A stretch of 60,436 nucleotides of DNA from Parasporobacterium paucivorans DSM 15970 (GCF_900141895.1 NZ_FQYT01000019.1:1-60436), one strand, 5' to 3'. Counted from the first letter of the stretch, positions 32,891 through 41,792 are shown. Notes: generated by a model from the sequence alone, not told the origin. A program made the numbers and translations.

Positions 32891-34783
32891 TCAAGGGGAG
32901 GTTCCCGATAATATCGAATGAATCTCAACCCCGTACCGGCGCACCATGTCCTGTTTGGTTTTCCTGAAGGCAGCAGACCGGTTATCCAGTTTATTTTGCT
33001 GTATGTAGCGCCGGGCCAGCTCGTCCGTAATGACATCAAGGAGCAATTCTGCAAGAAGGAGGCGGGCCCCATCCTTGAAACGCCCATATCCGTCCACATA
33101 CAGGCGGACAGTGGGAGCCTCTGTGTTAATGATGATGAGCCGTTCTTCAGGACTGTAGACGGCTCTTTCTGTGTCGTTGTCCAGATTTCTCAGTGCATAT
33201 CCTTTGAACAATTCGTTAGAAGCATGTCGGGAGGGCTCCGCTTCTGATCGGATTCCTGCTGGCTTTTCCGAAGGGGCATCTTCAGCGATGACGATTTCGC
33301 AGAACACGCTGTATTCCCCGGAAGACACAATCAGACGTCCCTTCTGCCCCGGCTGGCTGCCGGTTATCTGGAAGGAGAAATGCCCGTCTTCCGGTATGGC
33401 CTCCAAAGGGACGCTGTCGATATCCGGTTCAATACGGATGCCTTCCGGAAGCTGAAAATCAAAGTGGATTCTGCTCTGACCTCCAAGCCGGGACCTGTCG
33501 GCAACAAACATGATCTTAAAGGGATGATCCGCTTTACGGTAATAAAAAGAAGAAACAAAACGGAGTGCGGGACCCTTGTCCCCAGGCGTCCCGGAGGCCC
33601 GGTGCTTAGGGGGAATCCGGATTCCCAGTTCATCCCTTGCAATCACATTCATTTTCTGAAGTATGATCTCTATCATCAGTTGGGTACGCTGGGATATTTT
33701 GGCCCGTTCGACATGGCTGAGTCTTAATTGTTCGCTCTTTATGATATCGAACAGAAGGCGGCTGACTTCTTCGGAAAAAGCTTTTACGAATGGATCCTTC
33801 ATATTCAGCCCTTCCCGCTCGTCGCTGATGATCGGGTGTCCCAATCCCAGCCTTTGGGACAAGGCATCACAGACAACCGTCCCGAATAAAAATTCCGTGC
33901 CAATCTGATTTTCAAATCGAAAAAACTGGCAGTCCAATATGGCATTCCCCGACAGGACGATAAGGCCGTTGGTCCTTTCATCGCCCCGAACCTCCAGCAT
34001 GGCATCCTTGGCTCTCTTCAGGGTCAGCCTGAAGTCATATAATTGTCCCTGGAAACTGAAGGTTCCCCTTTCTTCTGGACCGATGAGAACTTCAGAAGCA
34101 GGCTCCCCAAATTGCAGAGGGAGTGGGGTCCTGGACTTTATTGGCTCATTCAGGTTTAACAGTTTTACATCCCTTCGCGAAAGGATATCCCGGAGATATA
34201 TATTATTGGCAATCGCTGTCTGAAGTGAATTGAAATACGGGATGCTCACATCCGGATTATCGATGATTATGCTTATCCGTGTCCCGTTGCTCCCCTCGGG
34301 AATGCAGAGTCGCTGGTAGTCCTTTGAGGACGCCTCCAGGGCTCCGTCCCCGTCCTCAAAAAGATACTCTCCGGTCTGTGCCCGGTAAAGGTCTACCCTG
34401 CTGACGGCGCCATCCCTGATGGTCTCGATCCATCCATATCCCAGGCCATAAACGGCCTGCTTCAAACCTCGTCCGAAATAGCCCCTGCCTCCGCTTCCGT
34501 CCTTGGCAAGGCTGCTGTGAGCTCCCCCATAGGTCAATATCGAATGAAGCTGGTCGGCGGCCATTCCTTCCGCTTGGTCGGTAACTGTAATCAGGGCGCC
34601 TTTCAGATGCCTCTCATATCCAATCAGTATGCTTCCCGAAACAAGCCGTCCATCCCTTTCAAGACGGAGGTAACTGTCATCGCAGTTCGTGATAAGTTCC
34701 ACAACTGCCTTTCCTATGGAAGAAAAACGCCGGGAGTCAATATCTATTACTCTCTGGTCAACGGGTAATACGAATACTGCCAT
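32891..34783 (-). CDS. GHKL (HATPase) ATP-binding protein, unknown function
   Basis: The 630-residue protein has an N-terminal GHKL ATPase. The N box is ELITNCDDSY (about 29-38), the G1-like box DQAEGM (about 69-74), the G2 lid GGRGYFGRGLKQAVYGLG (about 97-114) and a later NGTRISIII. Here Gln-Ala-Glu replaces the common Asn-Gly-x. The following 450 residues are mixed alpha/beta with no named motif seen, ending with VYSPEERLIIINTEAPTVRL and a helical tail. Proteins of this build (MORC/Hsp90-like) act as ATP-driven clamps, some in DNA silencing or antiviral systems. AGGAGGGG lies 6 bases upstream. It converges with pilT and appears monocistronic. Its link to pili is only by position. Confidence 0.65.
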   Translation of the reverse strand: MAVFVLPVDQRVIDIDSRRFSSIGKAVVELITNCDDSYLRLERDGRLVSGSILIGYERHLKGALITVTDQAEGMAADQLHSILTYGGAHSSLAKDGSGGRGYFGRGLKQAVYGLGYGWIETIRDGAVSRVDLYRAQTGEYLFEDGDGALEASSKDYQRLCIPEGSNGTRISIIIDNPDVSIPYFNSLQTAIANNIYLRDILSRRDVKLLNLNEPIKSRTPLPLQFGEPASEVLIGPEERGTFSFQGQLYDFRLTLKRAKDAMLEVRGDERTNGLIVLSGNAILDCQFFRFENQIGTEFLFGTVVCDALSQRLGLGHPIISDEREGLNMKDPFVKAFSEEVSRLLFDIIKSEQLRLSHVERAKISQRTQLMIEIILQKMNVIARDELGIRIPPKHRASGTPGDKGPALRFVSSFYYRKADHPFKIMFVADRSRLGGQSRIHFDFQLPEGIRIEPDIDSVPLEAIPEDGHFSFQITGSQPGQKGRLIVSSGEYSVFCEIVIAEDAPSEKPAGIRSEAEPSRHASNELFKGYALRNLDNDTERAVYSPEERLIIINTEAPTVRLYVDGYGRFKDGARLLLAELLLDVITDELARRYIQQNKLDNRSAAFRKTKQDMVRRYGVEIHSILSGTSP

Positions 34784-34981
34784 AATGCCCCTCCTTTTTT
34801 GTCCTGGATCAAAAAATGCGGCTGCCTATCATTATGTATATTATAACATATGCAGACGGCAACGCCCAGACAGCAGTTCACAGTACGCAATCAATAAAAA
34901 AAGACAACAAAAAAGCCGTATTTTGTGTTATAAATAGGTATTCGACAGAGATTTGAAAAATAATTTTACGGAGGATGTCAT

Positions 34982-36388
34982 ATGAAAAAACAAGTTGGTG
35001 TAATCGGGCTTGCCGTCATGGGTAAAAATCTGGCATTGAATATAGCGGAAAACGGCTTTCGAACAGCCGTATATAACCGTTCCCCCATTAAGACGGAGGA
35101 GCTGATAAAAGAAACGCAAGAGGAACCGTTCCTGGACAATGTGGAGGGTTTTTACACAATCAGTAAATTTGTGGAATCCTTAGAAATCCCGCGCAAAATC
35201 ATTATGATGGTCAAGGCAGGATCTGCGGTCGATGATACGATTCAGCAGCTGCTGCCACTGCTATCAGAAGGAGATCTCCTTATGGATGGAGGCAATTCCT
35301 ATTATATGGATACAATCCGAAGAAGCAGGGAGCTCGAGAAGGCAGGAATACTCTATCTTGGGGCTGGCATTTCCGGGGGAGAAGAAGGCGCCAGAAAAGG
35401 ACCTGCCATCATGCCCGGAGGTAAAAAAGAGGCATATGAGCTTATGGAACCTATATTGACGGCGATCTCCGCCAAGGCTGAGGGAGAACCCTGCAGCAAT
35501 TACATCGGTGAAAATGGTGCAGGGCATTTTGTGAAAATGGTTCATAATGGCATTGAGTATGCCGATATGCAGCTGATCAGTGAGGCGTACCATATTATGA
35601 AGAAGGTGATAGGTCTGACCGCACGTGAGCTTCAGGATGTATTTTCGGAATGGAACAAGGGAGAACTGAACAGTTACCTGATAGAAATTACTGCCGATAT
35701 TTTTGGAAAGAAGGATGACAGGACGGAGAATTATCTGGTTGATATGATTTTGGATGTTGCCGGACAGAAGGGAACCGGGAAATGGACCGGACAGATATCC
35801 CTGGACTTAGGGGTTCCGACCCCCACCATAACAACGTCTGTATACGAGAGATGCCTGTCTGCAATGAAACAGGAGAGAGTGAATGCCAGCAGGAGACTGA
35901 AGGGACCTAAGAACAAAGCAGAGAAATCGAGAGATTTTGTTGAAGCAATCCGAAGGGCCTTATATGCAAGTAAAATATGTGCATATGCTCAGGGGTTTGG
36001 CCTGCTCAGAGCGGCATCAGAGCAGTATGACTGGAAACTCCGTTATGGTGACATTGCAAAAATCTTCAGAGGCGGCTGCATCATCCGGGCCCAATTTTTA
36101 AATCAGATCAGCAAGGCATATGAAAAAAATCCGTCGCTGATCAATCTGCTGATGGAGGACTATTTTATGGATGCCATCAACGAATACCAGGAGGATTGGA
36201 GAGAGGTTGTCAGAACCGCTATTTCCAACGGTATCAGTGCACCTGCATTTTCAAGCAGTTTGGCGTATTATGACAGCTACCGGACCAGCGAACTGCCTAT
36301 GAACCTTTTACAGGCACAAAGAGACTACTTTGGCGCACATACGTATGAACGGATCGATGCAGAAGGAACCTACCATACGAACTGGTAG
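34982..36388 (+). CDS. gnd: 6-phosphogluconate dehydrogenase (decarboxylating)
   Basis: The 468-residue protein has the N-terminal Rossmann motif VGVIGLAVMGKNLALNIAEN, the substrate-binding stretch LYLGAGISGGEEGARKGPAIMPGG with the catalytic Lys region HFVKMVHNGIEY, and the all-helical C-terminal domain ending HTYERIDAEGTYHTNW. It converts 6-phosphogluconate to ribulose 5-phosphate with NADP+. GGAGG is 6 bases before the ATG. It is followed 36 bases later by zwf, making an oxidative pentose phosphate operon. Length is typical. Confidence 0.97.
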   Translation: MKKQVGVIGLAVMGKNLALNIAENGFRTAVYNRSPIKTEELIKETQEEPFLDNVEGFYTISKFVESLEIPRKIIMMVKAGSAVDDTIQQLLPLLSEGDLLMDGGNSYYMDTIRRSRELEKAGILYLGAGISGGEEGARKGPAIMPGGKKEAYELMEPILTAISAKAEGEPCSNYIGENGAGHFVKMVHNGIEYADMQLISEAYHIMKKVIGLTARELQDVFSEWNKGELNSYLIEITADIFGKKDDRTENYLVDMILDVAGQKGTGKWTGQISLDLGVPTPTITTSVYERCLSAMKQERVNASRRLKGPKNKAEKSRDFVEAIRRALYASKICAYAQGFGLLRAASEQYDWKLRYGDIAKIFRGGCIIRAQFLNQISKAYEKNPSLINLLMEDYFMDAINEYQEDWREVVRTAISNGISAPAFSSSLAYYDSYRTSELPMNLLQAQRDYFGAHTYERIDAEGTYHTNW

Positions 36389-36424
36389 GATAAAGCCACG
36401 GATATGTGCACGGAGGGAGATATT

Positions 36425-37918
36425 ATGGCAGGAAAAGAAAAAGATAATTTATCGGCAATCTTAGTGATTTTTGGCGGTACAGGCGATCTGACAAACCGTA
36501 AGCTGATGCCCGCTTTATATAATCTTGTTCTTGATAAGCTGCTGCCGGAGCATTTTGCGGTTGTCAGCATCGGGAGACAGGATAAAACGGAAGAGGAATA
36601 TAAGAAAGATATTTATGAATCCACCAAGAAGCATTCCAGAAATAAGATTGATGATACAATCTGGGATGAGCTTCAGAGGAAGATTCACTATTATCGGTTT
36701 GACTTTACCAATGCAGAGGGCTTTATTGGGCTGAAGGATTATCTTGATATGCTGGATGGTCAGACCGGAGCTGGAGGCAACCGTGTATTTTATCTGGCTG
36801 TTGCACCTGTATATTTTGAAACCATCGTCCATGGTCTGCAAATCAGCGATATGGCTTCAAAGCCGGACGCATGGAGTCGTCTGGTCATTGAAAAGCCCTT
36901 TGGCAAGGATTTAAAGACCGCACGAAATTTGAATTCTAAAATCCTGGAGGTGTTTTCTGAGAGGGATATTTACCGTATCGACCATTACCTGGGTAAGGAA
37001 ATGATACAAAATATAATGGTCCTGCGGTTCTGCAATTCGATTTTTGAATCTATTTGGAATAACAAATTCATCGATAACATCCAGATTTCTTTGACGGAAG
37101 AGCTGGGTGTAGGTGCCAGAGGCGATTATTATGACCATGCAGGGGCGATGAGGGATATGGTGCAGAATCATATTATCCAAATATTGTCGTTAGTGGCTCT
37201 GGAACCGCCGATAAATCTCAAGACGGATTCCATCCGTACCGAAAAGCAGAAGATTCTGGAGGCTATTGAAGATATCACGCCGGAGTTTCTTCGGGATAAT
37301 GTCGTTTTCGGTCAATATGGGCCTGGAGTTATTGATGGCAGCCCTGTTGTGGGATACCGTGAGGAGCTGAATGTTCCCGAGGACTCCGGAACAGAGACTT
37401 TCGTGGCCCTTAAGCTTCATATCAATAATTTTCGGTGGGCCGGGATACCTTTTTATATCCGGACCGGAAAGCGTCTGGGCCAGAGCTCATCGAATATTGT
37501 GGTGCAATTCAAGGATATGCCCAAAATCCTTTATTTTAAGGATAAGGAAATACAGGATCCAAATCTCCTGGTCCTGCGCATCCAGCCAAACGTGGGGGTA
37601 TATTTTCAGTTTAACACAAAGGACTTTTCTTCCCACCATGAAATCGTTCCGACAAAGATGGACACCAGCTATTTCAGCCCGACCCAGGGAAATACGCCGG
37701 AAGCATATGAACGATTAATTCATGATATCCTGCGTGGTGATTCGACTCTGTTTTCCCGCTGGGATGAGGTAGAGGCGGCCTGGATGTTTGCGGACCATCT
37801 GATTCAATATAGAGAACAAAATGAGAGCACTTTCCCGAATTATGCCGCAGGATCTATGGGACCTGAGGAGGCGTTCGAACTGATGGCAAAAGATGGACGT
37901 AAATGGTGGCAGGTATAG
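36425..37918 (+). CDS. zwf: Glucose-6-phosphate 1-dehydrogenase
   Basis: The start at ATG 36425 has GGAGGGAG 6 bases upstream; an in-frame ATG at 36404 precedes that site. The 497-residue enzyme has the nucleotide motif VIFGGTGDLTNRKLMPALYN, the signature RIDHYLGKEMIQNIMVLRF with the catalytic His, and the EKPFGKD segment. It oxidises glucose 6-phosphate with NADP+ and feeds gnd, supplying NADPH and pentoses. It sits between gnd and a cyclase-family hydrolase 13 bases downstream. A 6-phosphogluconolactonase gene is not in this operon. Confidence 0.97.
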   Translation: MAGKEKDNLSAILVIFGGTGDLTNRKLMPALYNLVLDKLLPEHFAVVSIGRQDKTEEEYKKDIYESTKKHSRNKIDDTIWDELQRKIHYYRFDFTNAEGFIGLKDYLDMLDGQTGAGGNRVFYLAVAPVYFETIVHGLQISDMASKPDAWSRLVIEKPFGKDLKTARNLNSKILEVFSERDIYRIDHYLGKEMIQNIMVLRFCNSIFESIWNNKFIDNIQISLTEELGVGARGDYYDHAGAMRDMVQNHIIQILSLVALEPPINLKTDSIRTEKQKILEAIEDITPEFLRDNVVFGQYGPGVIDGSPVVGYREELNVPEDSGTETFVALKLHINNFRWAGIPFYIRTGKRLGQSSSNIVVQFKDMPKILYFKDKEIQDPNLLVLRIQPNVGVYFQFNTKDFSSHHEIVPTKMDTSYFSPTQGNTPEAYERLIHDILRGDSTLFSRWDEVEAAWMFADHLIQYREQNESTFPNYAAGSMGPEEAFELMAKDGRKWWQV

Positions 37919-37931
37919 AGGAGGCTGAGTT

Positions 37932-38567
37932 ATGGAGAATGGGAGTAACAAAATATACGACATATCGATGCCAATTACAATGGATATGCCGGTATATAAA
38001 GGAAGAGAAGAAAAGCGGCCAATCATAACAGTGAACAGCGATTTTTCGACCGGAACAGTTTATGAAAGCTCTATACAGATGAATCTCCATACGGGGACCC
38101 ATCTGGACCGGACGCTTCATATGATGCCGGAAGGCAATACGATTGAAACGGTGAAACTGGAAGAACTTTTTACAGAATGCAGAGTCCTGGACCTGACGCA
38201 GGTGGTGGAGAAAATCACGGAAGAGGATTTGTCCGGCAAGGATATCCATCCGGGAGATTTCGTTCTTCTCAAGACAAGAAATTCCTTAGAACCCATTCTG
38301 GAGAAGGATTTTATCTATCTGGACCGCAATGGAGCGGAATATCTGGCAAAAATTAAGATAAAGGGTGTTGGCATTGACTCTCTGGGAATAGAACGCAGCC
38401 AGCCGGGTCATGAAACGCATCTGGCCCTTATGGAAGCAGGAATTCATATTTTGGAAGGACTTCGGCTGGAGAAAGTTGCGGAAGGAAGATATCAGCTAAT
38501 TGCCATGCCTCTGAATATCATCGGATCGGAGGCGGCCCCGGTTAGAGCAGTCCTGATTAAACAATAA
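37932..38567 (+). CDS. Cyclase-family hydrolase (kynurenine formamidase-like)
   Basis: The 211-residue protein has the metal-binding motif HTGTHLDRTLH (about 52-62) preceded by YDISMPITMDMPVY. A later block KGVGIDSLGIERSQPG and the end LNIIGSEAAPVRAVLIK complete the typical Cyclase (arylformamidase/polyketide cyclase) fold. It probably hydrolyses an amide or lactone. Its location right after zwf and gnd, without a pgl gene, raises the possibility that it acts on 6-phosphogluconolactone, but no motif supports that directly. GAGGAGG precedes the ATG. Confidence 0.85.
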   Translation: MENGSNKIYDISMPITMDMPVYKGREEKRPIITVNSDFSTGTVYESSIQMNLHTGTHLDRTLHMMPEGNTIETVKLEELFTECRVLDLTQVVEKITEEDLSGKDIHPGDFVLLKTRNSLEPILEKDFIYLDRNGAEYLAKIKIKGVGIDSLGIERSQPGHETHLALMEAGIHILEGLRLEKVAEGRYQLIAMPLNIIGSEAAPVRAVLIKQ

Positions 38568-38570
38568 AAA

Positions 38571-38608
38571 AAGAACGGTCCTGGCCAAGCAGAGGATCGT
38601 TCTTTTTT
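38571..38608 (+). terminator. Terminator of the gnd-zwf operon
   Basis: AAGAACGGTCCT (38571-38582) pairs with AGGATCGTTCTT (38593-38604) with one wobble and is followed by TTTT. A preceding A tract makes it bidirectional, also serving the convergent NifX-like gene. Confidence 0.85.
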
Positions 38609-38628
38609 AATGCGCAAAATCAGGCGAT

Positions 38629-38991
38629 TTAATTATGGCAGCCATGCGCATGTTCGTGGCATGAGTCTCCCGAGTCTGCAAGAGAGCCATCCAGCCACTT
38701 GAGAGCGACTTCTTTTACATCTCCGGTGCATCCTCGCAGCACTTCAATGCCGGAGGCTTTTAATACATTTACGGCGCCTTCGCCCATGTTTCCTGCAAGA
38801 AGGACTTTCACGCCGATTTCGGAGAGAGTCTGCGCAATATTGGATTTGCACCCGCAGCCGGAAGGAGAGGCGAGTGTTTCCTGACCGAGTATTGTTTTGT
38901 TAGTCATATCGAGTGTGAAGATAGTAAAATATTCACAGTGGCCAAAATGATCATCAATCAGATTTTGGCGGGATGGCAATGCGATTTTCAT
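38629..38991 (-). CDS. NifX/NifB-C-terminal-like (dinitrogenase iron-molybdenum cofactor family) protein
   Basis: The ATG at 38991 has GGAGGAA 7 bases upstream; an earlier in-frame ATG at 39063 falls inside the promoter. The 120-residue protein has the family core: LIDDHFGHCEYFTIF (H-F-G-x-C/A), SGCGCKS and VLLAGNMGEGAVNVLKASGIEV. A Cys/His-rich tail (SCHEHAHGCHN) follows. Members carry iron-sulfur or iron-molybdenum clusters. The tail and the CGC pair could bind metal. It is divergent from the AraC-type regulator and has its own strong promoter, so it may belong to the CO dehydrogenase regulon. Confidence 0.85.
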   Translation of the reverse strand: MKIALPSRQNLIDDHFGHCEYFTIFTLDMTNKTILGQETLASPSGCGCKSNIAQTLSEIGVKVLLAGNMGEGAVNVLKASGIEVLRGCTGDVKEVALKWLDGSLADSGDSCHEHAHGCHN

Positions 38992-39042
38992 AAAATATTC
39001 CTCCGATGAATTTATAGGGTACGGTAATGTTGATATATGACA

Positions 39043-39070
39043 ATTATAAACCAAAAATGACATATGTCAA
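39043..39070 (-). promoter_or_regulatory. Promoter of the NifX-like gene with TGACATATGTCA palindrome
   Basis: On the minus strand TTGACA (39065-39070) and TATAAT (39043-39048) are separated by 16 bp. The -35 box is part of a perfect 12-bp palindrome TGACATATGTCA (39058-39069). This is a strong promoter that a palindrome-binding factor could occlude. Confidence 0.75.
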
Positions 39071-39120
39071 TAACAAAAAATGTCTAAAAATTAACAAGTC
39101 TGTTTAGTAGTTGTCGAATA

Positions 39121-39145
39121 TGATAATAAATAAATTAAATTGACA
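39121..39145 (+). promoter_or_regulatory. TGAYA direct repeat overlapping the -35 box of the AraC-type gene
   Basis: TGATA at 39121 and TGACA at 39141 are exactly 20 bp apart, with an AAATAAATTAAAT spacer. The 25-bp block matches the block upstream of cooF (minus strand, 45052-45076) at 21 positions. Direct repeats about 20-21 bp apart next to the -35 box are the usual AraC-family binding arrangement. An additional TGACAWR-type site was not found 20 bp further upstream. Confidence 0.65.
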
Positions 39146-39168
39146 AACAATTAATCCGGTATTACAAT
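39140..39168 (+). promoter_or_regulatory. Promoter of the AraC-type regulator
   Basis: TTGACA (39140-39145) and TACAAT (39163-39168) are 17 bp apart. Both hexamers are the same as those at the cooF promoter. Confidence 0.75.
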
Positions 39169-39233
39169 TTAAAAGTAAGAGTAGCAAAATAAATATACAA
39201 TAAACAGAAAAATCGGATATTGAAGAGGTTACA

Positions 39234-40457
39234 ATGAATGAGAAGCTGAAGGAACAGATGATCAAAGTCAGCGAAAATTTTCATATTGTGTCCGAAGAGT
39301 ATTGCACTCCGGTGGACTACAAGCAGAAAAAAGTCCTGGGCGATAATAAAAAATGCGAGTTCTGTGAGCATTGTGTAGAAAAAAAATGTGATGGTCGTAA
39401 CGTTCTGTTATATGGCTGCCGCGAGGCATACCGATGGAACGGAATATATATATATTACTGCCCACTGGGTCTGACCCTGATTGCATCCTCTATTGCGGAT
39501 GAGAAAGGGGAACTTCTTGGAGGGCTTGTTTCCGGCCCCATATGCATGGGAGAGGCAGAGGATGCAATTGATGCGCTGCACGGGCCGGAAATCAGAGATA
39601 AGATTGCCTCCCGGAAAGCCAGAACACCCCAGATGGTTTACAGTCTGTCTGAGCTGCAGAAAAATGCGACCATCTGTCTGACGGGCACAACAAACTCAAG
39701 AATTGAAAAGCATTTTTATGATCAGGCCAAATACCTAAGTACATTGTATACAGAGGGAATCCGGTTCCAGAAAGAGGGAATGCATTCCGTGTATCCCATT
39801 GGGGTGGAGAGAAAGCTCAGAGATGCCGTAGCCAACAGGGATCTGGAGTCTTCCCAGGCACTTCTTAACCGTATGCTGGCGTACATATTCATATCGAACG
39901 ATTATGACATGGAAGCTATCCTTCCCAGGGTCACAGAACTTGTCATTGTGATTTCAAGATCGGCAGCAGATGCGGGAGCAGATATTAACGAGATCCTCCA
40001 TTTAAATGAGAATTTCATGTCCTATATTGAAGAGTATAAGACACTGGAAGAGATGAGTTCCAGCGTGATGTCCCTTCTGCTGCGTTTTATGTCAGAAACA
40101 TTTGATTTTGCGGAAGTTAAGCATACAGATATCGTATATAAGACGATAGAATACATCAAAATGAATTGTTTTAAGAAGCTGACCCTGGATGAAATTGCCG
40201 ACAGTGTGTATCTGAGCAAGACTTATCTGAGCAGTATATTCAAGAAAGAGACGGGACAGAGCATAACCAACTATATCAACAATGTAAGGATTGATAAGAG
40301 TAAAAGCATATTGCTGCTGGAAAACTCGAGTATTATCGACATTGCCAACGCGTGCGGTTTCGAGGATCATAGTTATTACACAAAGGTGTTTAAGAATATT
40401 GTGGGAGTCCCGCCAAAAAAATTCAGGGAGAACAGAGGCAAAATCAGACATTTCTAA
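39234..40457 (+). CDS. AraC-family regulator with PocR sensory domain, likely CO dehydrogenase regulator
   Basis: The 407-residue protein has an N-terminal PocR domain (about 10-170) and a C-terminal double helix-turn-helix (about 305-405): LDEIADSVYLSKTYLSSIFK and IIDIANACGFEDHSYYTKVFK. The PocR part holds a tight cysteine cluster C41-x2-C44-x2-C47-x4-C52, plus Cys 62 and Cys 76 in YYCPLGL. A ferredoxin-like CxxCxxC spacing is unusual and could bind an iron-sulfur cluster, giving redox or CO sensing. It lies between a NifX-like gene and the convergent coo operon and shares promoter repeats with that operon. It therefore probably activates coo and itself. A classical CooA is absent from the window. 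Confidence 0.85.
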   Translation: MNEKLKEQMIKVSENFHIVSEEYCTPVDYKQKKVLGDNKKCEFCEHCVEKKCDGRNVLLYGCREAYRWNGIYIYYCPLGLTLIASSIADEKGELLGGLVSGPICMGEAEDAIDALHGPEIRDKIASRKARTPQMVYSLSELQKNATICLTGTTNSRIEKHFYDQAKYLSTLYTEGIRFQKEGMHSVYPIGVERKLRDAVANRDLESSQALLNRMLAYIFISNDYDMEAILPRVTELVIVISRSAADAGADINEILHLNENFMSYIEEYKTLEEMSSSVMSLLLRFMSETFDFAEVKHTDIVYKTIEYIKMNCFKKLTLDEIADSVYLSKTYLSSIFKKETGQSITNYINNVRIDKSKSILLLENSSIIDIANACGFEDHSYYTKVFKNIVGVPPKKFRENRGKIRHF

Positions 40458-40473
40458 TTTGCAAAAAAGAGCA

Positions 40474-40517
40474 TCCTGGCATTGTATTATAATGCCAGGA
40501 AGCCCTTTTGTTTTCAG
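40474..40517. terminator. Terminator between the regulator and the coo operon
   Basis: TCCTGGCATT (40474-40483) pairs perfectly with AATGCCAGGA (40491-40500) around a 7-base loop. It is followed by AGCCCTTTTGTTTT on the plus strand and preceded by an A-rich tract (GCAAAAAAGAGCA), so it can end both convergent transcripts. Confidence 0.85.
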
Positions 40518-40534
40518 TGGATTGATATTTTGTC

Positions 40535-41776
40535 TTACTTAACGGATATCTCTGCGATGACCCCGTGGTCGAGCAGGGAATGACATTCTTCGGGGCTTAA
40601 TTCTTTTCCAAGACGCTGCATGAGAACGCCGGCGTTCTTGGTTTTTCCGATCAGGATGAATCCTGTCAGCTTTCGATTCTGGAAAACGAATTTCCGATAT
40701 TGATTCCGCTCAGGTTCTGAAAGTATAACAGCAAATGAACCGGCTTCACTGCCACGTCCGTCCCCGCCGCAAATCGCATGCAGGCCGAAGAACTGAAGGG
40801 AGTTCATGGAAAGTGCTCCTTCGTACGCCACAGGGGAGCCTGCCATGTTGGCGCCTGCAATTTGTCCCTGTTCCGTTGCATTGGGCCAGAGGGCATAGCT
40901 TCGGGATCCGCCGAACAGCTTGTCTTTAGCCATTACACAATCGCCTGCAGCATAAATATCCGGAACGGAGGTTTTCATGTGGTCATCAACCTCGATCCAG
41001 TCAGACTGGATTCGTGCTACGTCCTCTGGTATGAAGGAAGTGTTCGGATTGACACCTTTTCCCATGAAAATAAAGTCACAGGAGACAACCGAACCGTCAT
41101 TAAGCTCTACTCCGCTGACGGCTCCCAAACTGTCATGAAGAACCCGGCTCGCACTTAAACCAAACAGGAATCGTACCCCGTTATTTTTCAGATGTCTGTA
41201 GAGGATATCTGCCCCTTCAGAATCGAACTGCTGAGAAAGAATGTGCTGTGAAGTCACAACAATCGTAATATCCAGTCCATGTTCGGCAAGAGCACTGGCT
41301 GTTTTGAGACTAACCAGCCCGGCGCCCAACACGCAGACCCGCTTTTGGCCATTGCTGATCTTTTTGATCAGTGCATCCGCGTCTTTCATTGTCCGCATGA
41401 CATGGACATCACCGGGTTTCGCGTCCGGGATATCCATGAGTCTCGGGGAAGCACCGGATGCAATCAGCAGCGTGTCGTAAGAGACTCTCACGCCCGAAGA
41501 CAGAATAACCTGCTTAGACGGAGCATCGATTTTGGTTACTTTCAGCCCGCGCAAAAAGTTGATGGACTGGGTTTCGTAATAATCTGATGGACGGAGCATC
41601 ATCCGCTCCCTGTCCGTGTAGCCTGAAACGTAATAGGTTGTCAAGCAGCGGGAATAGGCGTCCTGTGTCTCTTCACTTATTACCGTAATGAGACCTTCTT
41701 GATCCCTTTCCCGGATGGCATCGGCAGCGAAAATACCGGCTGCACTGTTGCCGATAATTACATAATGTTTATTCAT
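40535..41776 (-). CDS. FAD-dependent NAD(P) oxidoreductase of the CO dehydrogenase operon
   Basis: The ATG at 41776 has GAAAGGAAA upstream; the ORF could be read from 41824 but that overlaps cooC. The 413-residue protein has the FAD motif YVIIGNSAAGIFAADAI, the NAD(P)-binding motif VCVLGAGLVSLKTASALAEHG and the second FAD motif DIYAAGDCVM. This is the class of CoA-disulfide/nitrite-reductase-like flavoproteins. Downstream of cooC it probably takes electrons from CooF to NAD(P)+, as in the CODH-FNOR type clusters of Clostridia. No redox Cys in the usual CoADR position is seen (SRCLTTYYVSGY has one Cys near residue 43). It is the last gene of the operon. Confidence 0.88.
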   Translation of the reverse strand: MNKHYVIIGNSAAGIFAADAIRERDQEGLITVISEETQDAYSRCLTTYYVSGYTDRERMMLRPSDYYETQSINFLRGLKVTKIDAPSKQVILSSGVRVSYDTLLIASGASPRLMDIPDAKPGDVHVMRTMKDADALIKKISNGQKRVCVLGAGLVSLKTASALAEHGLDITIVVTSQHILSQQFDSEGADILYRHLKNNGVRFLFGLSASRVLHDSLGAVSGVELNDGSVVSCDFIFMGKGVNPNTSFIPEDVARIQSDWIEVDDHMKTSVPDIYAAGDCVMAKDKLFGGSRSYALWPNATEQGQIAGANMAGSPVAYEGALSMNSLQFFGLHAICGGDGRGSEAGSFAVILSEPERNQYRKFVFQNRKLTGFILIGKTKNAGVLMQRLGKELSPEECHSLLDHGVIAEISVK

Positions 41777-41792
41777 AGTGGAGTTTCCTTTC

